Assembly (NCBI GenBank): GCA_015486685.1
Contig: WFRC01000140.1
Coordinates: 1-10,996, forward strand
DNA from: Caldifarciminota bacterium
Lineage (GTDB): Bacteria; Hydrothermota; UBA3072; WFRC01
Length of the DNA: 10,996 nucleotides
Direction: 5' to 3'
The position numbers were made by a program, and so were the translations under genes. This document shows positions 6,843 through 10,996 of the stretch, piece by piece (positions within the stretch are counted from its first letter, which is position 1; each line of letters starts with the position of its first letter). The notes under the pieces are model-generated. The model saw only the letters and a list, made by a program, of their open reading frames with translations. It made no database searches and had not been told where the DNA came from.

Positions 6843-7545
6843 TATTAAGATTGTAATTGAATATGATGGAAAGGGGTTTTTCGGATGGCAGGTGCAAAAA
6901 GATAAAAGGACTGTTCAGGGAGAAATAGAATCTGCACTGGAAACAATATTTAATAAGAAAATCAGAATTAAGGGTTCAGGTAGAACGGATGCTGGTGTTC
7001 ACGCCATAGGTCAGGTAGCAAATTTCTTTATAGACAAAAATATCCCACTGGAAAAATTACAAAAATCCTTAAATGGAATAACAGGAAAAGATGTATACAT
7101 AAAAAGCATACAGAAAGTTCCCCTGAATTTTGATGCAAGGTTTTCTGCAAAGTCCAGAATTTATCAATATAGATGTGTATTGGGTAAATCGCCCATAAGA
7201 AGAAATTATACATTGGAAATACTATATCCCCTTAATATTGAACACATAATAGAGGCAATTCCATTATTTATTGGAAAAAAGGATTTTACGCATTTATCTA
7301 TGAAAGATAAAGGAACATCTGAAGTTAAAAAATTTAATCTTCGGATAAAAAAGGATGAAATCATATTCACAATTGAAGCAAATAGATTTCTCAGGAGGAT
7401 GGTCAGGGGTATCATTGGGGTAATGATTGATATCGGAAGGGAAAAAATTACAATAAAAGACATAGAAAAGATACTTACAGGTAAAATCCGATGCAAAAAT
7501 GCCCCTCCTCAGGGGTTATATCTTATGAAAGTAAAGTATAAATAA
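6823..7545 (+). CDS. truA: tRNA pseudouridine(38-40) synthase TruA
   Basis: Isomerises uridines at positions 38-40 of the tRNA anticodon stem to pseudouridine. The 240-residue protein covers the whole family: the opening NIKIVIEYDGKGFFGWQ, the catalytic motif GSGRTDAGVHA with nucleophile Asp56, DARFSAKSRIYQY in the middle, FLRRMVRGIIGVM in the second half and the closing APPQGLYL. The first six residues (MTDPKR) come from the element's right end; the family's usual start is only one or two residues before the Asn-Ile-Lys, so the native start codon was probably replaced by the one in the repeat. TTG 6817 is an alternative start. No Shine-Dalgarno is visible, and a six-codon reading frame (ATG 6810 to TGA 6830) overlaps the start, so translation may be weak or altered. 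The gene runs tail to tail into the 5S rRNA gene, with five bases between. Confidence 0.95.
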   Translation: MTDPKRNIKIVIEYDGKGFFGWQVQKDKRTVQGEIESALETIFNKKIRIKGSGRTDAGVHAIGQVANFFIDKNIPLEKLQKSLNGITGKDVYIKSIQKVPLNFDARFSAKSRIYQYRCVLGKSPIRRNYTLEILYPLNIEHIIEAIPLFIGKKDFTHLSMKDKGTSEVKKFNLRIKKDEIIFTIEANRFLRRMVRGIIGVMIDIGREKITIKDIEKILTGKIRCKNAPPQGLYLMKVKYK

Positions 7546-7550
7546 AAAAA

Positions 7551-7668
7551 TCCTGGCAGCGTCCTACTCTTCCACTCCCTTGCGAGAGCAGTACCATCGG
7601 CCTTGAAGGGCTTAGCTTCCGTGTTCGGTATGGAAACGGGCGTTTCCCCTTCGGTATTGCCACCAGGA
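7551..7668 (-). rRNA. rrf: 5S ribosomal RNA
   Basis: The - strand reads as a complete 118-base 5S rRNA. Its ends pair (TCCTGGTGGC at the 5' end with GCTGCCAGGA at the 3' end), and the conserved loop segments CCATACCGAACACGG, GCCGATGGTACTG and GGAAGAGTAGGACGCTGCC are present. No 16S, 23S or tRNA gene adjoins it: the upstream gene is a lipoprotein and the downstream one is the convergent truA. A near-consensus promoter sits directly before it. A run of seven T follows the 3' strand of the closing helix on the - strand and could help stop transcription. Confidence 0.97.
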
Positions 7669-7677
7669 AATTACTAT

Positions 7678-7706
7678 AATATAAACACCAAATTTTATTT
7701 TGTCAA
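7678..7706 (-). promoter_or_regulatory. Promoter of the solitary 5S rRNA gene
   Basis: Reading the - strand: TTGACA (7706-7701), a 17-base spacer, TATATT (7683-7678). Start is expected near 7671, three bases before the mature 5' end of 5S. An A-rich tract (AAAAAATTAAAAAAAATC) lies immediately upstream like an UP element. It overlaps the end of the lipoprotein gene. Confidence 0.7.
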
Positions 7707-7714
7707 GATTTTTT

Positions 7715-8548
7715 TTAATTTTTTATCTTACTATTTACCACCTGCGCAGTATAAAAATACCAATCATTGGTTGGGTCATCATAATTACCATAAGTAGTAA
7801 ATGTATGTGAACCCGTATAAACAAGCGTATCACTTTGATATACCTTCACTGTGGCAGTAGTATTGACATCACCACTGTAATATCTCAAAAATGCCTTAAA
7901 TACTCCACTTGCAGGAAGTTGTTCCAGTGTAAAATTTTCAGGTCCATAACCATCTGTATCATCAAAATCAAGATACGCATTGGGAATTCCATATAATCCA
8001 TCACTATACTCATCCGGTGTCTTTGCAGAATACCATGTGTGGTATGATGGAGATGTTGCTGTTGAACTGGTATAATAATATACATGTAAATCTACATCAG
8101 TCCCATCTGTATCCCATGTTAATTGGATTCTTAATGGATATGCAGGAAAATCACCATATACAGTAAAATCAGGGGACTTTTCGTAAAGGTTATGGTCTAA
8201 ATCATAAACAAGAATTACTATAATATTACTTCCCCTTACTATTGCAACACTGTGGTCAAATGTCCATTCGTTACCTGTTGAATGACTGAGTGCAAGTTCC
8301 AAAGTGTCACCATTCACAACAATGTATGCATATCCTTCAAAATCATATGCTGTTGAACCTCCTGGGTTATGCACTGTTCCCGAAATACTTAAAACCCTGC
8401 TTGTAACGGTAGCACCCGATGTAATGGATGAACCACCGCTTAAAATTGTCATTTGTGCTGTTTCAGGAACCTTTATTTTAAAGAGCGCACAAGATGTTGA
8501 TGTCCCTATTACAGCAAGAGAAATTAAAATTGTAAAAAACTTTTTCAC
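7715..8548 (-). CDS. Secreted lipoprotein-like protein with Ig-like and DUF2135/YfaP-type domain
   Basis: Predicted exported protein of 277 residues; the precise function is unknown. It begins with a GTG start, four bases after a strong GGAGG (8557-8553). The signal peptide is KKFFTILISLAVIGTSTS, followed by Cys20; the lipobox is loose, so lipid anchoring is probable but not certain. Residues about 30-130 look like an Ig/bacterial adhesion fold. Residues about 138-270 carry the hallmarks of the YfaP/DUF2135 family: LTWDTDGTDVDLHV (143-156), the acidic metal-binding-like DFDDTDGYGPENFTL (194-208), then VTVK-like strands ending in a Trp-Tyr-rich edge. It is transcribed from a divergent promoter region shared with the DUF4013 gene, and its stop abuts the 5S promoter, so some read-through into 5S is possible. 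Confidence 0.8.
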   Translation of the reverse strand: MKKFFTILISLAVIGTSTSCALFKIKVPETAQMTILSGGSSITSGATVTSRVLSISGTVHNPGGSTAYDFEGYAYIVVNGDTLELALSHSTGNEWTFDHSVAIVRGSNIIVILVYDLDHNLYEKSPDFTVYGDFPAYPLRIQLTWDTDGTDVDLHVYYYTSSTATSPSYHTWYSAKTPDEYSDGLYGIPNAYLDFDDTDGYGPENFTLEQLPASGVFKAFLRYYSGDVNTTATVKVYQSDTLVYTGSHTFTTYGNYDDPTNDWYFYTAQVVNSKIKN

Positions 8549-8662
8549 AAATCCTCCTTTTTTGTTTTTTTTGCCTTTTTTTATCCCGTGATTTGGTGTA
8601 TGTTCGTAGCGACAACGGAATATTCCATCTGATTCAATATCTTATTCTCCTCCATTCGCCTC
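8549..8662 (-). other. Long 5' leader of the lipoprotein gene
   Basis: About 107 bases lie between the expected transcription start (near 8656) and the GTG. The part next to the start codon is A-rich on the - strand with the GGAGG. Further up lies GTAG (8606-8609, + strand) followed by the perfect palindrome GGAATATTCC (8617-8626). I see no riboswitch class that I recognise. Confidence 0.4.
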
Positions 8663-8691
8663 ATAATAATATGTTAACTAATCTTTGTCAA
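8663..8691 (-). promoter_or_regulatory. Promoter of the lipoprotein gene
   Basis: On the - strand: TTGACA (8691-8686), a 17-base spacer, TATTAT (8668-8663). The upstream A-tract and TCTTGACA context are nearly identical to the 5S promoter's. Confidence 0.7.
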
Positions 8692-8721
8692 GATTTTTTT
8701 TTAATTTTTTTCATATTTTTC

Positions 8722-8749
8722 TTGACATATTTAATTATTGTTTTATTAT
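8722..8749 (+). promoter_or_regulatory. Promoter of the DUF4013 gene (leaderless)
   Basis: TTGACA (8722-8727), a 16-base spacer, TATTAT (8744-8749). Seven bases on from the last -10 base is 8756, the A of the gene's ATG. Its -35 box is in inverted repeat with the lipoprotein promoter's (TGTCAAGA 8686-8693, TCTTGACA 8720-8727). Confidence 0.65.
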
Positions 8750-8755
8750 TGCCGT

Positions 8756-9418
8756 ATGATTAAAGAATCTTTTAATGTAATTTTTAAGGATAAAGAATGG
8801 ATAAAGAAAACTGCCATTGGGGCATTGTTTTCTGTTATCCCTATAATTCAAATATTTTCTATTGGTTATATCGAAAAATTCCTACATTCTATTTTGAAAG
8901 AAGGAAATAGAGAATTGCCCCAATGGAAGGAATGGGGAAATTTGTTTGTCAAAGGATTCCTGTGGCTAATTATTTCTATTATTTATCTTTTTGTACCATT
9001 ACTCCTTATGGGTGGTATAGTACAGGTATTTAAATTTAACTTTAAATTTTTTATTACCCCGCTATTTGTATTAAAATCCCTAAATCCTCTCGGCATCTCA
9101 GGATTTTCACTTGGGAGCATCCTTTTACTTGCCATATTTTTCTTCCTCCCTATGGCATTAATGTCATATTCCGATACAGAAAATATTGGGGCTGCCTTTC
9201 ACTTTAATGAAATATGGAAAAAGATTGAAAAAAATATGGCAACCTATATAAGTGCTTATGCTATCGTTGTAGTAGTAGGCATTATAGGGTTTCTTGTTAT
9301 GCTTTTTGTTAGTTCCATTCCATTTATTGGAAGCCTTGTTGCATGGTATATCGCGGCGTGGATATGGTTCATAGTATATCTTCTTGGATTTTCTATATTC
9401 GCAGAAACATACAAATAA
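8756..9418 (+). CDS. DUF4013-family integral membrane protein
   Basis: Function unknown; predicted inner-membrane protein of 220 residues. The N-terminal helix and first membrane segment (IKKTAIGALFSVIPIIQIF), the motif LPQWKEWGNLFVKGFLWLI, the central hydrophobic segments and the closing FAETYK match the DUF4013 family, from memory. About five hydrophobic segments are visible, near residues 20-40, 65-90, 105-135, 160-185 and 190-213. ATG 8756 is chosen because the in-frame TTG at 8738 lies upstream of and within the promoter; no ribosome site precedes the ATG, in keeping with a leaderless message. It diverges from the lipoprotein gene. Confidence 0.8.
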   Translation: MIKESFNVIFKDKEWIKKTAIGALFSVIPIIQIFSIGYIEKFLHSILKEGNRELPQWKEWGNLFVKGFLWLIISIIYLFVPLLLMGGIVQVFKFNFKFFITPLFVLKSLNPLGISGFSLGSILLLAIFFFLPMALMSYSDTENIGAAFHFNEIWKKIEKNMATYISAYAIVVVVGIIGFLVMLFVSSIPFIGSLVAWYIAAWIWFIVYLLGFSIFAETYK

Positions 9419-9479
9419 TTAAGTAAAAACCGTGTTTCGTGACCGTATAATGCGGAATGCGGATTTAACAGAAAACAAC

Positions 9480-9497
9480 GTAGAGGCAAGCCTCTGC
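9480..9497 (+). repeat. REP-like hairpin with GTAG foot
   Basis: GTAGAGGCAAGCCTCTGC: stem AGAGGC/GCCTCT with an AA loop, with GTAG overlapping its 5' foot. GTAG followed by a palindrome is the layout of REP sequences handled by RAYT transposases. Confidence 0.5.
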
Positions 9498-9523
9498 ACT
9501 CCAAAACTGCTCCACCCATCCTG

Positions 9524-9620
9524 TGAGATTGCTTCAGTCATTTCATTCCTTCGCAATGACAATGAGAGTCGTGTCATTGCGAGTGCCTCTTCTCGCTTAT
9601 AGTTCTGCGAAGCAATCTCA
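9524..9620. repeat. 97-bp nested palindromic repeat element
   Basis: Outer arms TGAGATTGCTTC (9524-9535) and GAAGCAATCTCA (9609-9620) are perfect complements over 12 bases. Inner arms TCGCAATGACA (9551-9561) and TGTCATTGCGA (9572-9582) are perfect over 11. The words GCAATGACA and GAAGCAATCTCA are familiar from dispersed palindromes in many environmental bacterial genomes. It has no coding capacity. Confidence 0.75.
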
Positions 9621-9649
9621 TCTGTTTTCCGTTTATTTCGTTGTTTTTC

Positions 9650-9684
9650 ACTTTTAACCTTTCACATTTTACATTTAACTATAC
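9650..9684 (+). repeat. Heptamer array, five units of ACNTTTN type
   Basis: Five consecutive seven-base units in phase: ACTTTTA, then one with ACC, two with ACA, and a last diverged ACTATAC. The same array recurs at 10791-10825 in the same orientation. Confidence 0.65.
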
Positions 9685-9690
9685 CTTAAT

Positions 9691-9717
9691 CCGTATCACC
9701 ATATCATCGTATCACCG
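9691..9717 (-). repeat. Octamer array, inverted partner of 10701-10727
   Basis: Read on the - strand, this is three units of the type CGGTGATA (one CGATGATA, one TGGTGATA), closing with CGG. Its reverse complement matches 10701-10727 at 25 of 27 positions. Confidence 0.65.
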
Positions 9718-9734
9718 TTTTTGGTGAGGTAATT

Positions 9735-9756
9735 GGGGCTGGGAAGCCCCTCCTAC
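9735..9756 (-). repeat. REP-like hairpin with GTAG foot, minus strand
   Basis: On the - strand GTAGGA is followed by GGGGCT, a TCCC loop and AGCCCC: a perfect six-base stem just after a GTAG tetranucleotide. Confidence 0.5.
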
Positions 9757-9927
9757 ATAAAATAATAAGGAACGTGAACCGTGTTCGTGTCTCGTATTCA
9801 CTTTTTTTGTTTATTTCGTTTTGCACGAATCACCATCACGAACACGTTTATTAATCCTTTACCCATTCACAGTTTACACCCCATATTTTAAGGTCTTTTC
9901 CATTTCATAGAAAAAACTATTTTTTTC

Positions 9928-9955
9928 TTGACTTTTCAATGAGTAGTTTTATTTT
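9928..9955 (+). promoter_or_regulatory. Promoter of the DUF5362 gene
   Basis: TTGACT (9928-9933), a 16-base spacer, TATTTT (9950-9955), preceded by a T-rich tract and the same TCTTGAC context as the promoters near 8691 and 8722. Start is expected near 9962, giving a leader of about 38 bases that ends in GGAGG (9991-9995). Confidence 0.5.
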
Positions 9956-9999
9956 ATAGACAAATTCGGTAAAATAGTAAATTATAAAAAGGAGGTTAG

Positions 10000-10374
10000 A
10001 TGGAACAGCAGGATGTTGTATCAGATAGTATGTTATATCTGGTAAGTGAAACCAAAGGATGGCTGAGATTTTTGGGTATTGTTTCTATTGTAAGTGGCGT
10101 AATTTCGTTCCTGAGTATATTTGGAATTGTTATTGCCTGGCTTCCGTTGTGGCAGGGATTTCTCCTGCTGAATTCTGCAAATAAAGCTGATCGTTATGTT
10201 CAGGAAAAGAACGAAGTCCAGTTAAGGGAAACACTGAAACCTATAAAAACATATTTTGTAATACAGTCTATTGTGGTTGGTTTAAGTATTATCTTCAGTG
10301 TAGTTGCAGTTATATTTATGTTTGCAACAGGATTTGGGTTAAAATCAGGGTTAAATTCCCTTTTCCAACAATAA
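10000..10374 (+). CDS. DUF5362-family small membrane protein
   Basis: Function unknown; 124 residues. Two hydrophobic regions, about 22-57 (WLRFLGIVSIVSG, then IAWLPLWQGFLLL) and 84-112, flank a charged stretch containing SANKADRYVQEKNE and LKPIKTYFVIQ. This layout (K/T-WLRFLGI, WLPLWQGFLLL.A, LK..KTYF.IQ) fits DUF5362 proteins, from memory. The ATG is four bases after GGAGG, with its own promoter. The gene stands alone between two repeat-filled spacers, so context gives no hint of its role. Confidence 0.75.
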   Translation: MEQQDVVSDSMLYLVSETKGWLRFLGIVSIVSGVISFLSIFGIVIAWLPLWQGFLLLNSANKADRYVQEKNEVQLRETLKPIKTYFVIQSIVVGLSIIFSVVAVIFMFATGFGLKSGLNSLFQQ

Positions 10375-10443
10375 AATATCAGGAATGGGAAAAAATGAGT
10401 TGATGGGTTTCTTGAGTTTATGGAGTTAAAAAATGATAAAACC

Positions 10444-10478
10444 CGTGAGGCGTAAGGTGTGAATCGTGAAATGTAAGA
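10444..10478 (+). repeat. Heptamer array, five units of YGTRARR-like type
   Basis: Five consecutive seven-base units beginning CGTGAGG and CGTAAGG and ending TGTAAGA, with no base between units. Confidence 0.6.
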
Positions 10479-10540
10479 GCAAAAAGACAAAAGGATATGG
10501 TAAGGATAAGTTGAAGGTTCAAAGTTGAAAGGAATGAAGA

Positions 10541-10568
10541 CGCTAACCGCTATCCGCTTACCGCTAAC
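10541..10568 (+). repeat. Heptamer array, four units of CGCTWWC
   Basis: Four abutting units; first and last are CGCTAAC, the middle two CGCTATC and CGCTTAC. Only the two W positions vary. Confidence 0.75.
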
Positions 10569-10601
10569 AGCAAAAAGGATACCTGCTATTGGAAATAAAA
10601 A

Positions 10602-10646
10602 ATGAGACAAACGAAATAAACAAAACAGACGAAATGAACGAAATAA
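10602..10646 (+). repeat. Nonamer array, five units of ACGAAATAA type
   Basis: Nine-base units: a diverged first (ATGAGACAA), then ACGAAATAA, ACAAAACAG, ACGAAATGA and ACGAAATAA. A 16-base stretch (10609-10624) occurs exactly inverted at 9806-9821. Confidence 0.65.
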
Positions 10647-10700
10647 ATTTATCCCGTGAAATGTAAAACTATTTCACTGGGACGAGATAAACGAGAAGAA

Positions 10701-10727
10701 CGGTGATACGGTGATATGATGATACGG
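10701..10727 (+). repeat. Octamer array, three units of CGGTGATA type
   Basis: CGGTGATA twice, then TGATGATA and a closing CGG. It is the inverted partner of 9691-9717 across the DUF5362 gene. Confidence 0.65.
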
Positions 10728-10790
10728 AAATAGTTGAATGTTGAAGGAGAAATATAAACGGGAATAGGGAGACTTTTTCTTTAATTTTTT

Positions 10791-10825
10791 ACCTTTAACA
10801 TTTAACCTTTTACCTTTAACTATTT
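10791..10825 (+). repeat. Heptamer array, five units of ACNTTTN type
   Basis: Units ACCTTTA, ACATTTA, ACCTTTT, ACCTTTA and a diverged ACTATTT, all in phase, as in 9650-9684. It ends about 20 bases before the thiolase ribosome site. Confidence 0.65.
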
Positions 10826-10855
10826 ATATGTTTGTGAAACAAATAAGGAGGTATT

Positions 10856-10996
10856 ATGAAAGATGTTGTTATTTTATCTGCTGTAAGGGTTCCTATGGGA
10901 AAATTTTTGGGGACACTCTCCCCTCTTTCTGCTACCGATATTGGAGGTATTGTTATAAAAGAAGCAGTTAAAAGGGCAAGTATTGAACCCTCTATG
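10856..10996 (+). CDS. Acetyl-CoA acetyltransferase (thiolase), 3' partial
   Basis: Thiolases condense two acetyl-CoA to acetoacetyl-CoA or cleave 3-ketoacyl-CoA. Only the first 47 codons are in the window. The N-terminus MKDVVILSAVRVPMGKFLGTLS, followed by SATDIGGIVIKEAVKRASIEP, is characteristic of the family (usual form: DVVIVSAVRTPIGKFGGSLS, LG..VIKEALKRAGI.P). The active-site Cys, about residue 90 in the family, is outside. The ATG is four bases after AAGGAGG, a strong ribosome site. Whether it acts in synthesis or breakdown cannot be told from this fragment. Confidence 0.9.
   Translation, partial: MKDVVILSAVRVPMGKFLGTLSPLSATDIGGIVIKEAVKRASIEPSM

Larger units (their letters stand above)
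9419..9999 (+). other. 581-bp gene-free spacer rich in short repeats
   Basis: No convincing gene on either strand. From left to right it holds TGCGGAA-type heptamers (about 9451-9464), a GTAG hairpin (9480-9497), a 97-base nested palindrome (9524-9620), nonamer units on the GTTTATTTC pattern (9622-9648), a heptamer array (9650-9684), an octamer array (9691-9717), a second GTAG hairpin on the - strand (9735-9756), further seven-base units starting CGTGAAC (9773-9800), an inverted pair CGTGTTCGTG/CACGAACACG, and the DUF5362 promoter and leader. I see no clear intrinsic terminator after the DUF4013 gene. Confidence 0.7.
10375..10855 (+). other. 481-bp gene-free spacer built of short tandem arrays
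   Basis: No convincing gene. Successive blocks are nonamers on GAGTTTATG (about 10397-10431), heptamers YGTRARR-like (10444-10478), heptamers AGTTGAA (10509-10529), heptamers CGCTWWC (10541-10568), nonamers ACGAAATAA (10602-10646), nonamers ACGAGATAA (10682-10699), octamers CGGTGATA (10701-10727) and heptamers ACNTTTN (10791-10825). The thiolase ribosome site AAGGAGG (10845-10851) closes it. I see only weak promoter candidates before the thiolase gene. Confidence 0.7.

Noticed and set aside
7494..7520. CCCCT-loop-AGGGG hairpin as a terminator of 5S on the - strand
   Set aside because: It encodes the conserved APPQGLYL end of TruA and is followed only by a short T run, so the coding constraint explains it.
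7603..7797. 64-codon + strand frame
   Set aside because: It runs antisense through the 5S rRNA and its promoter and has no ribosome site or protein-like character.
8549..8656. Riboswitch in the lipoprotein leader
   Set aside because: No conserved riboswitch core that I can recognise; only an A-rich tract and one short palindrome.
8738..8755. TTG 8738 as start of the DUF4013 gene
   Set aside because: It lies inside the promoter between the -35 and -10 boxes, so it would not be transcribed from that promoter.
9256..9519. 87-codon - strand frame
   Set aside because: It overlaps the 3' end of the DUF4013 gene and the repeat-rich spacer, with no start signals.
10200..10610. 136-codon - strand frame
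   Set aside because: It is half antisense to the DUF5362 gene and half made of tandem words; no ribosome site and no recognisable domain.
10444..10825. CRISPR array
   Set aside because: Repeats are 7-9 bases, degenerate and abutting, without unique spacers, and there are no cas genes.
10786..10835. Promoter for the thiolase gene
   Set aside because: The best pair (TTTAAC, 17 bases, TTATAT) is weak and lies within the heptamer array, so the match may be chance.

Overview
The window is an AT-rich bacterial stretch in which most genes read on the + strand. A gingipain-like C25 peptidase ends in what looks like a type IX secretion (Por) sorting domain. Downstream are a DUF2135/YfaP-like secreted protein and small DUF4013 and DUF5362 membrane proteins. 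This mix suggests an uncultured member of the Bacteroidetes/FCB side of the tree (candidate phyla such as WOR-3/Stahlbacteria or Cloacimonadota are possible). The placement is inference and I cannot name the organism.

Layout. (1) 1-5323 is a tightly packed + strand run: the 3' part of the C25 peptidase, pyrG (CTP synthase) one base after it, and ecfT (transmembrane subunit of an ECF vitamin/metal importer) one base after pyrG. (2) 5309-6834 is a mobile-element insertion: a REP-associated Y1 (HUH) transposase gene bounded by a 28-bp inverted repeat, with its right end present twice as a 49-bp direct repeat bracketing a small orphan gene. (3) truA (tRNA pseudouridine synthase) follows; its start codon lies in the second right end, and the ecfT stop codon lies in the left end. 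ecfT-truA adjacency is a conserved order in many bacteria, so the element probably landed between two former neighbours. (4) A 5S rRNA gene on the - strand (7551-7668) sits alone, tail to tail with truA, with a near-consensus promoter of its own. (5) A - strand lipoprotein-like gene and a + strand DUF4013 membrane protein gene diverge from back-to-back promoters. (6) A DUF5362 membrane protein gene sits between two gene-free spacers (581 and 481 bp) filled with degenerate 7-9-bp tandem arrays, REP-like hairpins and a 97-bp nested palindrome. (7) The window ends inside a thiolase gene.

Expression signals are readable. Genes with long leaders carry a strong GGAGG 4-5 bases before the start. The transposase and DUF4013 genes instead have the -10 box six bases before the ATG and no Shine-Dalgarno, so they look leaderless. 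Several promoters share a TCTTGAC-type -35 region preceded by A/T tracts.

The most interesting feature is the element at 5309-6834. Its termini double as the stop codon of the gene on one side and the start codon of the genes on the other, and a passenger-like gene of unknown function lies between duplicated right ends. The second is the patchwork of short-period arrays in the two spacers. I do not recognise these as a named family, and parts recur between the spacers in both direct and inverted orientation.
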